A DNA stretch of 64,000 nucleotides from Carnegiea gigantea (taxonomy: Eukaryota > Streptophyta > Magnoliopsida > Caryophyllales > Cactaceae), in assembly GCA_029747015.1 (NCBI GenBank), contig JAKOGI010000002.1:2388001-2452000 (forward strand), given 5' to 3'. Shown here one piece after another: positions 51,401-63,273 of the stretch (positions are counted from its first letter, which is position 1; every line of letters begins with the position of its first letter). The notes beneath the pieces are model-generated. The model was not told the DNA's origin. It saw only the letters and a list, made by a program, of their open reading frames with translations, and ran no database searches. Both the position numbers and the translations under genes were made by a program.

Positions 51401-54400
51401 TAACCAAGGTAGAGCAGATCATCTAAGTAAAATCTCTTCTAACAAAAATCGTTAAAGTACTAGGACTTAAGGGGTTAGTTACGTTAGTTCGAGTTTCTCT
51501 TAATTCAGGAATGCATATGAAAACACTCATTTTTATGCTTAATGTTGGATTACCACACCGCCGAGGCCCAATTTGGAATCATATACCTAAGGTATCACTA
51601 AACCCAATAAGGCATAGTTTGGTACACAAAGATGAGTGTAGTTTGGTTCACTAACCATTTTCTCACGTACCTGTTTAAACATGCAAGTTATCTCTTGAAT
51701 ATTTCCCAACACAGGCATAGTGTATATATCAGCAATTTTCACTAAGGCTTCGTATCTCGTAACCTTCTTTGTGATAGCATCGAGATAAAAATAGAGGAGA
51801 TTGGACTCCAGCAAACTTTCTCAAACTTGAATTTCCTAATATACTCAACAATCAAATTCATATAAAAGCCATTCTTTAGGCCAAGTTTACTCAATAAACT
51901 TGTAATTTCATCAGAGCTTCATTGTCCACTTATTGCTACATTGTTCACTTGTAATTTTAGACCAAGCTCCGGTAGAATCGGTGAACCACTTATTATTTCA
52001 TTGTCCTTTTCCAAGAGCTCTTTAGGATTAGACTTTAATTACTTGGGAGTTTCTTGGGTTATTTTCAGTTCTACTAGGGATCACCTCTTTGCTTGGGAGG
52101 ACATTTTTGGCAAGAACGCCAAACAGAAGAATGTCCAATTGTTCCCTCGTGTGATTTTTAGCAGCATTTGTGATGCGGACGAAGAATAAAGAGAATTAAT
52201 ATTAGGAATCAAGGATTTATTTTAATACTTGAAAAACTTATAATATTTTGATATTTTTATGTAATTTCGTAGATTTATCTATAGGTTATTTTAGATAAAT
52301 CAAAATAAGAATATTTAACAATATTTAGATACTATTGAATTTCCTATTCTATATAGGTTTGGTTTACGTAATTTCCTACTAGTGTCCTAAGTCTATAGGC
52401 TATTTAATAGATGATTTGTCTTAGGTGATTCCTATCTATCATACACTATTGAATATTGAATGAATATTATTATGTTAATTCGAGCGCAGAGATGTAAATC
52501 TCTTTCTTCCCTTCTCCTCTATAAATATCTTCCTTTTTCCCCCTTTTCTCTACCCAATCTCTATCAACTTGGTATCAAAATAAGTTCTCGATTCCAAACC
52601 AACCCACTTTCCAAATTCCACTGCCAACTAAACCAAGGGTTTGAAACAGTGGGTTAAAAATCTGCTACTTCAAGCCTTCAAAACCCTTCATCCCTGCCTT
52701 ATGTCACAACCACCAGCCTCATCACAGCCACCACACCTTGTCATTGGTGCCATCAGTCACTACCGCCAGTCATATGTTCTGCTTATTGTAGATTTTTACC
52801 CCCAGAAAGTTTTGATCTTTGACCCCAGGAGATGGAAACAAAAGAAATCAAATCTGCCTTAAAATTGTTCTAGAACTCCAGATCATTTGCTGATTGCAGG
52901 TGCTACATTGCTCACGCTTGCTGACACTGTTTCATGATAGATTATGTGATGCCATTGCATAATTTTTGCTATTGTTTGATATAAAATATGGATGATGATG
53001 ACCTAGAATGTTTGCTATATGTGATTATTGATTATCAATTATATCCGATAACAAAGAGAATTCTTTATGAAGTGTTCTCACTATATGCATATGTGGAAGC
53101 GGTCATGAGATATAAGCGATCAACTGATTTTTATGCTTATTTACTCAAGGAGAGATGCAATGAGAGCTTTTCATAAACTTCAACGACAGTATATATATGT
53201 TAATTGCTGTGAGTTGGAATTATGGCCCGTCCACACTAAAAATCTTCCTATTTATGGAGCTTACGAAGCTAGTCCAGCCACTGCATCTTTGAAATCTCAG
53301 AAAACCAATGAGGTTGCCTCTTATAATGTTGGAAAGTATCCCAGTATTACTGGTCTGCTTCCACAACTCAAGAGCAATGAGAGCGAGTAGGAAGTCATGA
53401 TTGAATTTGAGTTCACTCTGCGAAGCCCTAGTCTAGTTACTGAGGTTGGAAAAGAGCCCTTCAACACCGAATTTTCAGTTGCAATGGAACAAACACGAGA
53501 ACAACTTGATAGAAAAATGGAAGAATTCTAGAAAGGAACTCTTGATGATATTTAGAATTAGCTAAAAGAATGAATGCTAGGTGGAATGAACTTAGAGAAT
53601 CGCTTCATAAAGTAAGTAGCAAAAATTTGTTGAGTACCAAAGCTCAATCATATAGCGCTAATGACATACTAGTATATGAAAAACCAAAAGAAAAGCCTGC
53701 TGATTCCATTTTGACAACTATATCAGAGATTACTAAAGCCACTAAAGAGGCTGCTTCTGATTGTCTCAACGTTGCTTCTCATGGATCTCAAAATTTTTTA
53801 TGTGCTTCTTCTTCCTACATCTTGATGTTGGTTATGTGCTTCAACTTTCTTATTCTGATCAGTTACAAAACTTGAATATGAGTTTTTTCCAACTAGGAGA
53901 GAATGATGCAGATGCAGAAGAAAGAGAATTTGTCTAATATTAGGAATCTAGAATCTATTTAATATTTGGAAACTTATAGTGTTTTGATATTTTTATATAA
54001 TTTTCGTAGGTTTATTTATAGATTATTTTAGATAAGTAAAACTAAAGATTGATATTTAGCAATATCTAATAATACTAATCTAGATAGGTTTGGTTTATGT
54101 AGTTTGCTAATAATATTCTGAGTCTATAATCTATTATAAATAGATTATTTGTCTTAGGTGATTATTATCTATCATACACTATTGAATATTGAATGAATAT
54201 TGATCTGAGCACACAGATGTCAATTCCTTTCTTCCCTCCTCCTCTCTAAATTTCTACCTTCTTCCCCTTTTTTCTACCCAATATCTATCAATTTGGCACA
54301 GACGAAACAGGAGAGTTTTTGAAAGCGTGGAGATGCTACTTCAATAATGTAAAGATAATTTCATCAAGTGTCTCTATTTTCAGGATATGGGGAACTTTTG

Positions 54401-57400
54401 TGACTCTTCACTTAATATTTTTGATTTTATGGATACTAAGCATATGGGATGTGTATAATCTTTTGTAGGACGCTAGCTATGCATCTGACCTGTCACTTAG
54501 CCACGAATTGCAGAATTACAAGGAGTTTGAGGGAAAAGTTGAATGGGCAAGTGTAATATACTAATGAAGCAAAATGGTATAAATTGTTTTATTGCTTCGT
54601 AATCCATTTAACTAATAAATCTGCTTAGAAGTTGTATTTTGTATGTTATCTATTGACACTTACCTTGATTTTTAGCATACTTAATAGATGAAGTAGAACC
54701 ATAACTCATACAAAACTCATCAAGCTATCTTTCTCCCCAAAAAGGGATACCCCTATCACTTGTCCACCAATTGCACAGGGGTATTCCTCGTCCTTGATCC
54801 CCCTCAATAGCATAATTTCATGATCATCACCTCCCTTTGTGTTTGCATTACTCCAAGTTCACCCAATGAGGCGATTGCATGACAGATGCGTCATATCCTA
54901 GATCTTCGGACTCAGACAGCACTTACCACAGGTTCAGGTGATTAATCTCTTAACTTCTAGCAAGGCACATGCTTCAAATTTTAGGCCACCACCAATATGT
55001 ACTTGTGTTAATGATATCTAGTAAAACCATCGTTCAAATGATATTGCTCATCAATTTGACCCGATCAAAGGGTTCTGAAGTTTACTAAACTGATTCTTCG
55101 AACATCAAAAAAGTTAGTCCACAAAGCTTCTAGCAGACAACACCTATAAGGCACATCAACGATTCCACCGAGCAGTTCTTTGCTCAAAGAACACGTTAGC
55201 ATCCAAGAAATCCAACCAGTAGAGGATTCAACTCAACTAAGTGAAGATGCAAGGGGAAAAAAAAAAAAAAAGGAAGGAATGCAACTGCATAACTAAAAAT
55301 GCAAGAACAAAGGAAAGGAATGCAAATGGACTTTCTTTTTTCTTTTTCTGATTGTTGGCGGTTTTTTTTCTCTTTCATCTTCCTTCTTCTCTCTCTACCT
55401 ATAAATAGATATGCACTGTTGTATTCATTAGGGCTTCTGGTATGATGCAATAAAACAATGAGCATCTTCTCTACTCATATTCTGTGGAAGAATGGGGAAA
55501 TCACTTCTGATCTTATCATGGTCTCAGAGCATGAGGTAAAGATTCTGAATCTCACAAATTTCTCTCTTCTTTTTCAATCGATTGAATAGATTCTTCAATA
55601 GATTCAGCTTTATCAATCTTTCCTCACACTTCGATCGATTGAATTGTGCCTTCAATTGATCTAGCTTTCATTTAGAGATTCAGAATTCGATTTCTAGGGT
55701 TCTTGGTTTTAGACCTTCAAACATTTCAGGATTAGCTATGCCATGGTTGTTCAAGGCAATCATGGTACACAAATAAAACCTACAGATCCTTTGTTTGTTC
55801 ATCCTTCAGACGATCTAACTCAACCTCTTGTTTCAAATATCTTTAATGGAGAAACCTTTGATAACTGGAAACAATCTGAGCTTTGTCTGCAAGACACAAG
55901 CTAGGTTTCATTGATGGAAGCCTTGCTAGACCAGATCCTAATTCTCCTCTCTTTATACTCTGGTAAAGGAACAATGCTATGGTTTTATCATGGTAACTGA
56001 ATTCTCTAAATGAGAATATTAGAAACTGCTCAAGATCTTTAGTAGGATCTGGATGGAAGATTTGCTCAATCTAACAAGGCTAGATTATTCCAAGTTACGA
56101 AGGATGTCTCATGTCTTACTCAAGGAGATTTAAACATTACAAGTTATTACACCAAGGCAAGGCAACTGTGGGATGAATCAAGTGATGTCAGTGTTGTACC
56201 TATGTGTACTTATGCAAAATGTGAGTGTGGAAACTGTGGCAAATTATACAACTATACTGAGGAGCAAAAACTCATCCAGTTCCTAAGGGGACTTAATGGA
56301 AGTTATACTGCAGTAAGGGGGAACATTATGATGATGTCACTTTTTTCTTCTTTGAGTTAGGCCTACTCTCTTCTTGTTCAGCAAGAGAAACAAAGACAGG
56401 TAAAGATTGAAACTCATTTTTTAAGTGAGAATGCTTCATTGTCAGCTGGGATCTTCCAACCGTCAAACACCTTCAAGAAGTTTGAAGGAAAGGGAACATC
56501 ATTGTCCTGTGATCACTGGAAAAGGACAGGAGACACTATAGACAAATGCTGCAAGACACATGGTTATCCAAACAAACCTGGAAATAGAGGCAGAGGTGCT
56601 CATCACCAAAATTAATGCAGAAGGGCCTACAATACTTGGATTGAGAATGAATCTCAAGATACTCCATCTGATACCCAGACCTCAATGGTACCAAGATTAA
56701 ACGCTGAGCAAAGCAAGCAACTATTTCAGTTTCTTTAAAATCTGACAAGCCCCGAAGAGCAAAAGTACAACGATCAAGTTGTTTCTGCAGCAAATATGGC
56801 AGGCATCACACCACCTTCTGTCTCAGTTGCTTATAACTCCAACGCAATCTGTTATAGTTGCCAATTAGATAATGATTGTTGGGTATTAGATTCTGGAGCA
56901 AGTGACCATATAAGCTTTGACAACAAAGCCCTACGCAATTTATGCTTGCTTGAAAAACCTGTATCAGTTTCTTCACCAAATGATTACAAAGTTCAGGTCA
57001 CGCATTATGGGAAGCTGAGATTAAATGATTACATTGAACTCAATCATGTTCTTCTTGTCCCTTGCTTCAAGTATAATTTGTTATTAGTTAAGAAGCTGAC
57101 CCTGCGAAGTGGTTTTTCTGAGGATTTGTGTACCTTGCAGGGCCCTTCTTTGAAAACGCCAGTGGCAATTGGTAGAGAAGCTTTCGGCTTATACATTTTG
57201 GACTGGAGATTGATGAATGAAGTGAAGTTTGGGGAATTTTTTGTTGCGAAATATCCTATTTGTAATAAACTGTTTGTTACAAGTAGAGACTCGGAGGTAT
57301 CACGTAATCAAGCTTCTAAGGAGCTAAGTTTTGATATTTGGCATAAAAGAATTGGTCATGTACCTACTAAGAGAATGAAACTGTTGCCAATTGATATTGT

Positions 57401-60400
57401 TTCTCCCAATTGTGATGAAGACGTGACTTGTGATATATGTCCTAAAGCAAAGCAGCAAAGGCTGCCATTCCAACTTAGTACAATTTTCACTTCTACACCT
57501 TTCAAGCTTGTCCATGTGGACACCTAGGGTCCCTATCATACCAAAAACCTATTCAGGACATAGGTTTAACCTATTCAGGTCATAGGTTTTTCTTAACCAT
57601 AGTGGATGACTACACAAGAGCTACCTTGACCCACTTGATGGTGACAAAGGATGATCTGATCAAATCCTTTGTGAGACTAGTTCATACACAATTTTCAGGC
57701 ATCGTCAAGATAATTAGAACTGATAATGCCTTAGAGTTGGGAAAGAGTAATGTAGCCTTCGATTTCTTTACATCCACTGGAATTATACATCAAACTGGTT
57801 GTGTCCAAACCACACACCAAAACTGGGTGATAGAAAGGAAACACAAGCACCTTCTTGAGGTCTCGAGGGCCTTATTATTTCAATCCAACCTATGCCTAAG
57901 ATTTTGGGGAGATTGTGTCTTGACTGCAAGTTAGTCTATCAATAGGCTGCCTAGCAAAGTGTTGAAGAATAGGAGTCCTATTGAGGTCCTTTATGGCAAG
58001 CCACCTTCTTATGAACATCTCAAGGTGCTTGCGTGCTTATGCTACATGTCTACACATAAGCATGGAAGAGACAAATTCCAAGCCAGGGCAATTCCATGTA
58101 TTTTCTTAGCTATCCACATGGAAAGAAAGCATATAAGGTTATGGACCTTGAAACACAAAAGATCTATGACTCCAGGATGTCATCTTCCATGAGAACAGAT
58201 TTTCATTTTCAGATTTATTCCACAAACCTATGTTTACACCCACCAGACCAGAGGGCATTGATGAACACCCTATTTTATTTTCAGATCTTGTAAACACAAA
58301 TCTAGTGGCTTCAGATCAGATTCATCAGCAGCACTACGCCATGCACAATCAAAACACAAATAGTACTTCTATCAGAAGATCTAGCAGAACACACAATGCA
58401 CCAAGTTACCTTAATGACTATGTTCATTCCACATATGCTGAGCCCTTCTGTTTTACTACTCTCACAAGTCTAAGCCTCCAACCACCAACATTGCCTTCAC
58501 ACTACCTTAGTACCACAAGGTCGCAGCTCCTTGAAAGACTAAATTTCACTGAACCACAGTCTTATGCAGAAGCTATATTGCATCCAGACTGGCAAGCTGC
58601 AATGGAGAAAGAGTTACAAGCCCTTCAATACACTAAAACGTCGGACATAGTTCCACTTCCCCAAGGCAAGAAGCTCTTAGCTTGCAAATGGGTTTACAAG
58701 GTGAAATGTAAGGCAGATGGTAGCATAGAGAGGTTCAAGGCTAGACTTGTGGTGAAGGGTTTTACTTAGAAGGAAGGAATAGATTACACACAGACTTTCT
58801 TTCCAGTTGTCAAGATGACAACTATAAGAGTTTTGAAGACAGTTGCTGTGAAAAAAGGGTGGCATTTAAATAATGCTTTTCTTCATAGGGATTTACATGA
58901 AGAAATCTCCACATGCAGTTTACAAGTTAAGAAAATCACCATATGGCCTCAAACAGGCTTCAAAACACTTCACAACAGTGGTATGCCAAGCTCAGGGAGG
59001 TGTTTCTTAAGAGAGGATGCAAGCACTCTGAAAATAATTATCCCCTTTTTGGCAAGCAAGACAAAACTTCCGCAGTTTTCCTGGCAATATATGTGGATGA
59101 TATACTGCTGACAGGAAATGATGCGGAAGAATAACCTCTCTTAAGGTTTTTCTTGATACCAACTTAAAAATTAAAGACCTAGGATATGCACATCTCTTCC
59201 TGGGATAGATATATTGAACACTGAGCAGAGGCTACTTCTCACATAGAGAGAATTTACAATGGATTTATTGAAAGAATTTGATTGTCCTCAGATGAATGCA
59301 GTAGTTTGTCCATTGGATTGCAGTATGAAACTTAGACCAGATGAGGGTGCACTTCTACAAAACCCTTCTGTCTATAGAAGGTTGGTGGGAACGCTCAATT
59401 TCCTCACAAACACCAGGCTTGACAGAGCTTTTTCAGTCCAGCATCTCAGTCAATTTTTACAAGCTCCCAGAGAAACACATATTAAAGTTGTTGTGCATGT
59501 CCTTAGGTACTTAAAAGGTGCACCTACTATGGGAATTCTTCTCAACAACAATCCAACCTTTGATGTCCTAGCATACTATGACACATAGCAGGAAGTCCAC
59601 AAGTGGTTTTCTTGTCTTTTTTGGCAACACTTTAATCTCTTGGAAATCCAAGAAACAAGTTACAATATCCCTCTCTTCAGCTGAAGCTGAGTACAGGAGT
59701 CTACGGAGGCTTACAGCTGAATTATCTTGGCTACGCAGATTGCTAAATGAGCTCACTATCACTTCCGCCACCCCAATTCCGGTGAAGTGTGACAACCTAG
59801 CTGCCATCTACATTTGCCAAAAATCCAATTTTTCAAGAGAGAGGCAAACACATAGAAGTAGATTGCCACTTTGTCAGATAGAAACTCATGGAAGGACTTA
59901 TCAGTTTAAGTCATGTACATACCAAGTCTCAATTGGCTAATTCATGCACTAAACCCCTCATTAGTCCTATTCATCACTTTATCATGTCCAAATTGGGGGG
60001 TTCATTCACCCTTCAATTTGAAAGGGGTGTTAGCATCAAAAATCCAACCAGCAGAGGATTCAGCTCAACTAACTGAAAATGCAAGAAAAAAAAGGAAGGA
60101 ATGCAAGTGCATAATTAAAAATGCAAGAACAACGGAAAGGAATGCAAATGGACTTTCTTTTTTCTTTTTCTGATTGTTGGCGGCTTTTTTTTCCTCTTTC
60201 ATCTTCCCTCTTCTCTCTACATTTTGTATAAATAGATATGCACTATCGTATTCATTTGGGCTTCTGGTCTGATGCAATAAAACAATAAGCATCTTCTCTG
60301 CTCATATTCTCTGGAAGAAAGGGGAAATCATTTTAGATCTTATCAGAACAGTGCATGTTCGAAACGCATAATTGTGGATGTCATTTTTCACCTACTCAGA

Positions 60401-63273
60401 ACCTGTATCCTATAGAGAGAGATTAATAGACCAAGTCAATTAGGAAGTTACCACTAATTCAGTTCAGTTTAAATGATCCCAAAATGTATGTAGGACTATG
60501 TGCTTTGTTTAGATCATCCTACAATATGTAAGCATGACTTTTCATAAAATTTAAGCTGGAAATCTCTCGAAGCTCCTCCAAAATGTCCAAACTAGATAAA
60601 ATTTTAAAACTCTATAATCGAAGGACTATCCACAAGCTTCAAAACCAGGGGAGTATCTTTGTGGGGTGAGGGTAAGCCATTTTTAGAGTTATTAAGTATA
60701 TATAATGTATTACTTATAATGCACAAAGTAATTGCTTATACAACGATACACCTTGATTTTAAGTAGAGATTGGTAGTTCAATATTATCCCCTAAATTTCC
60801 TTTTACGAAGTTCACTATCATTTAAAACTTTTCAACAACTTGTAAGATCTGCCAATTTTAAACTTTCTTTGGGAGGTTTCAAACTTTCCTTCATATACAC
60901 TAGCGTTGTGTTGAGAATTGAGGAATCTGCAGAATTTTGAGCATAAAGTGAACTATTTATATCACATCGTATAACTAAATACTGCTCAAATTTCTCCCTA
61001 AGGGCCCTAGAGATGTTAGTACTGATCTCTCTTATGCACCAAGTATAACTCTCACTATTGTTTGATAAGCTAATTCTGACTTCAAACAGTAATGAAAGCA
61101 AACTAGGAAACAAAATCAAACTACCCCAAATGAGGGCACCATATATAAATTATGTCTGGCTAGACAAGACAAGGATAGTACATCGATAATTAAGTACAAG
61201 ACAGAAGTAATTATTATATAAATAAGATGCTCGACCTCCACTTAACTAAAGTACTTAAAAAAACATCTAAGCAAGTCCATGAGCAGCAATGCAGCATCCA
61301 TGGCAATTCTCTGGCTGAATTATGTCTTGTCAAAAATTACCCTACCTTCTTCCCTTTATGTACGTTACACGGGCCACGATGTACAGAGGCACAATGTACA
61401 ATACTAGTAGAAGTAAAACACCAATACCAAGTGGAAACACATCTCGGGTGGCAAAATTAAATGTGTCTTTCAATCAAAACAAGTGGGATTATACTTTTTT
61501 AAATGATGAAATTCTCCCGTCACATGATGTGTACTTGAAAGGTCAGGCAAGAGAGAAATATTTGACAAACCGAGATAGTACTATATTGCAGAGAACACTT
61601 GATGACCTTCAGTTATTCAATATTTTTTATTGCTGCCTGCATAATGATATGATATTGTCGCCCATCAGGAGGGAGAAGGCATTATGTGAGACCAATCTTA
61701 TACATAAATTGTTGCAAGACACAAGAAACTGAGTGAACTATAGTTCATTCAAACTCTGCATATCGACGGCTTCACATAAAACACTTATGAGACTATTCAT
61801 ACAAATAGGCAATAGCTGCGAAGAAAAGAGGGAATGGTTTAGATAACCATATGCAGTCCCTAAAGGAAAACTATTTCCAGCTTACATTTGCAAGAACTAA
61901 CTTGACCATAATTTTTCAAACCAAAAAAAAAAAAAAAAAAAACACCTTGGATAACACCCAATGTCAGAAACTTCTGTTAGCTCATTGGACTAAATCTAGT
62001 AGACTAGGAGTTTGGCTAATCAAACGCTTATTAGAGAGGAAAACTAAAATAATTACTGTATTGCCTATCCTTCCATTTAGTACTTACATCTATCTTCTTT
62101 ACACATAATTCCAGGACTATCTTGACTACATTTCTGGACAAATAAAATTACAAATGGGGTATCAGATCCTAATGAGAACTTCTACAGGGTTTTTATGATG
62201 TATAACTGGGAGATCATAGAGTGGACGTTCTTTCGAAGCATAAGATATGTATGGAATAGATATCAACATACTGTAGGAATGACCTCATAAACAACCAGCC
62301 TGTTCAGGTGGGGGTTTGCAATATAGTGCATTGGATTACATTGAGATTGTTCTATGGAAATGTGATTTTGTGCCAAGTTGTTGGAGCCATTAAGGTTGAG
62401 CCATTAAGGTTGACTAAGTCTAGCATTCAATGTATTAGCACTTGCTTTTTAGTGTTTTCAAAATCACCAGAATCTGCTATAAATCACCTTCAGGAAAACT
62501 AACACCAAAATGTTTCCAAGAAGTACATAATTCATGCCCTTATCTTGCTCACTACAATGCAACCTGGATTCATGTTTATTGAAATCCTGGTTGAAGAACT
62601 GCTCGAATGAACAATATTTTGACTTTATACGTTCATGAAATTCCTTGTTTTAAGTATCCCACGGCCATGGTTCCCAAATTAAATGAAATAAAACCGGCAC
62701 ACACCCTCCCTGTGTAGCGGGCCTCATTTCTAACACACATATTCACGGAATAAAGAAGAAAATTTCCATTTATGAATCAAATCGAAAACCCTAGCCAACA
62801 TCTTTAAATCTGAGACCGCCATAACAGGCAAACAAAGAACTTCAGTGGACTTAATCCTTGCTAAGTCTTGGAGAGTACGAATGCAATTGCACACCTCAAT
62901 CAAGGTAGGTTTTGGGACAGCTCTATGTACCATTCGGTGTACTTCCTAGGATTTCAACCTAGTAACAAGCTCCCACTTGAGGACGAGTATCAGAACTCCC
63001 ATTTCAAGCACTGAAAGTCAAAATTCATGGGAAAAAAAAGGTAAACCCGTGTATAGCGACTGCATATGAGAGAAAGAAGAGAGAGAGAGACCTGGAGCTG
63101 CAGTACTCAAAGAGCTTCCCAGTGGAAGAGAAGACAATAAGCCCAATTTCAGCATCACACAGAGTTGAGAGCTCCTGAGCTTTCTTGATTAACCCTCTTC
63201 TTCTCTTTGAAAAAGTCACCTGCCTTGCCGTTACATTGTCAATCTTCTTGATCTGGATTCTCTGCCTTACCAT
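38647..63273 (-). CDS. SVP/AGL24-type (StMADS11 clade) MIKC MADS-box transcription factor
   Basis: Seven coding exons on the minus strand: 63092-63273, 42032-42110, 39338-39402, 39149-39248, 39025-39066, 38892-38933, 38647-38814. Lengths of 182, 79, 65, 100, 42 and 42 nt match the usual MIKC pattern; the last exon is 168 nt. They sum to 678 nt and 225 aa in one open frame, with GT-AG introns. Residues 1-60 are the DNA-binding and dimerising MADS domain; residues about 88-170 form the coiled-coil K-box. The tail ends [10 protein letters not shown], as in SVP/AGL24 proteins, and LRLGL fits an EAR repression motif. Family members control flowering time, bud dormancy and floral identity. Introns 1 and 2 are 20,981 and 2,629 bp and full of transposons; the rest are 77-91 bp. 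The K-box start ([11 protein letters not shown]) departs from the usual QMRGEEL. Confidence 0.92.
40257..41645. mobile_element. TIR element in MADS intron 2, CCTGTTC family, host of a nested copy
   Basis: The left end is GGCCCTGTTCTTTTCG and the right end is close to its inverse (CTACGAAAAGGACAAAACC). The left arm is made of gtggaaaaggggg-type units and the right arm of gagtggaaaggagtggatgag-type units. A second TIR element (40591-40920) sits inside. Confidence 0.5.
40591..40920. mobile_element. TIR element nested in the 40,257 element, CCTGTTC family
   Basis: GCCTTGTTCTTTTC on the left and GAAAAGAACAGACCC on the right. It is filled with cccacttcaacc-type units, like the copies at 7,018 and 7,528. 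TCAG occurs on both flanks (40587-40590, 40921-40924), a possible but short target duplication. Confidence 0.6.
42032..42110 (-). CDS. MADS gene exon 2 (I region)
   Basis: 79 nt, acceptor TTTTGAAG|G and donor GTGCAG|GTTGGT. It completes R61 and continues [20 protein letters not shown], then PLVQVQ, aligned with MKEVLERHNL...LELQ of SVP. The exact 79-nt length supports the call. Confidence 0.88.
42111..44193. other. MADS intron 1, part without recognised element
   Basis: AT-rich intronic sequence. The frames at 42630-42917 and 42979-43266 have no recognisable domains. A T-run/A-run lies near 43236-43254. Confidence 0.5.
44542..48962 (+). pseudogene. Ty1-copia Gag-Pol pseudogene
   Basis: Gag starts at 44542 ([20 protein letters not shown], then FKRWHERV) and stops after about 45 codons. 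After the nested element, pre-integrase sequence ([18 protein letters not shown]) appears near 46090. Most of gag and the protease are therefore missing. Integrase traces follow at about 46,920-47,210 ([19 protein letters not shown]), then RT at 47,690-48,490 ([39 protein letters not shown]) and RNase H at 48,640-48,962 ([20 protein letters not shown]). Stops and frameshifts are frequent. Confidence 0.82.
44774..45980 (-). mobile_element. Short non-autonomous LTR element (TRIM-like) nested in copia gag
   Basis: Two direct repeats, 44774-45227 and 45509-45980, are collinear and roughly 80% alike by eye. On the minus strand each ends TTTTCCTAACA. A perfect TGGTATCAGAGC primer-binding site for initiator tRNA-Met (45495-45506) starts two bases after the 45509 end. 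The internal region is only about 280 bp, with no coding capacity. The target duplication is absent, apparently because neighbouring gag/protease sequence was deleted. Confidence 0.75.
49362..52169. other. MADS intron 1, part without recognised element
   Basis: AT-rich intronic sequence. No coding, RNA or clear repeat structure recognised. Confidence 0.5.
52170..54290 (+). mobile_element. Compact non-autonomous LTR retrotransposon with unknown cargo
   Basis: The 5' LTR is 52170-52566 and the 3' LTR 53904-54290. Both start TGATGC(G/A)GA and end in CTATCA, and they share long stretches such as ttaggtgatt and ctatcatacactattgaata. A perfect 5-bp duplication ATTTG flanks the element (52165-52169, 54291-54295). 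A TGGTATCAAAA primer site starts at 52570, and purine tract GGAGAGAA precedes the 3' LTR. The internal region is about 1.34 kb, with no gag, protease, RT or integrase. Confidence 0.82.
52988..53876 (+). pseudogene. Unrecognised coding-like cargo inside the compact LTR element
   Basis: Three partly overlapping frames (52988-53176, 53133-53390, 53570-53875) contain non-repetitive, protein-like sequence such as [38 protein letters not shown] and [12 protein letters not shown]. The last ends in a hydrophobic stretch. Several in-frame stops and a frameshift near 53150 break continuity. I do not recognise the family and see no retroviral domain. It could be a captured fragment of a host gene, now decayed, or chance open frames in a transcribed spacer. 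Confidence 0.35.
54296..55193. other. MADS intron 1, part without recognised element
   Basis: Intronic sequence between two LTR elements. Nothing recognised. Confidence 0.5.
55194..55518 (+). repeat. 5' LTR of the 55-kb copia element
   Basis: Starts CGTTAGCATC (TG mutated to CG) and ends TTATCA next to the primer-binding site. Confidence 0.93.
55743..59940 (+). pseudogene. Ty1-copia Gag-Pol pseudogene
   Basis: Gag begins at 55743 with [20 protein letters not shown] (starting at residue 6), and a frameshift precedes KLGFIDGSL near 55900. The Gag zinc knuckle at about 56507-56570 reads [20 protein letters not shown], with W in place of the second Cys. Protease DSGASDH is near 56890. The pre-integrase site ([17 protein letters not shown]) ends in a TAG at 57525. 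Integrase continues from 57602 ([21 protein letters not shown]) with a further stop near 57932. RT has [20 protein letters not shown] and then a TAG near 58767; [11 protein letters not shown] survives near 59090. RNase H ([18 protein letters not shown]) ends at 59940. It is not functional. Confidence 0.93.
60028..60345 (+). repeat. 3' LTR of the 55-kb copia element
   Basis: TGTTAGCATC start, TTATCA end, followed by the GAACA target duplication. Confidence 0.95.
60351..63091. other. MADS intron 1, 5' part
   Basis: Intronic sequence next to exon 1. The A-run near 61922-61940 could be a retroposed tail, but no element was recognised. The first intron of MIKC genes often carries regulatory sequence; no specific site was identified. 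Confidence 0.5.
63092..63273 (-). CDS. MADS gene exon 1 (MADS domain)
   Basis: Encodes [20 protein letters not shown] through FEYCSS plus two bases of codon 61. The donor is CAG|GTCTCT, at the edge of a GA/CT repeat. The core [12 protein letters not shown] and [19 protein letters not shown] are conserved, with I29 where SVP has F. The length of 182 nt is canonical. Confidence 0.97.

Larger units (their letters stand above)
55194..60345 (+). mobile_element. Full-length Ty1-copia retrotransposon in MADS intron 1
   Basis: 5' LTR 55194-55518 (325 bp) and 3' LTR 60028-60345 (318 bp) are about 90% alike by eye. Perfect 5-bp target duplication GAACA at 55189-55193 and 60346-60350. The 3' LTR starts TGTTAGCATC; in the 5' LTR the first base is C. 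Both end TTATCA. TATAAATA boxes are at 55400-55407 and 60227-60234. The primer-binding site TGGTCTCAGAGC (55519-55530) has one mismatch to the initiator tRNA-Met site, and the polypurine tract GAAAGGGG ends at 60027. Gag-pol is decayed. Orientation is opposite to the MADS gene. Confidence 0.95.

Noticed and set aside
61227..61732. Two overlapping plus-strand frames (77 and 136 codons) in MADS intron 1
   Set aside because: No recognisable motif. The composition is like that of the surrounding intron.
62730..62933. 67-codon minus-strand frame near MADS exon 1, considered as a missed exon
   Set aside because: The MADS reading frame is complete without it, and the sequence has no MIKC similarity.
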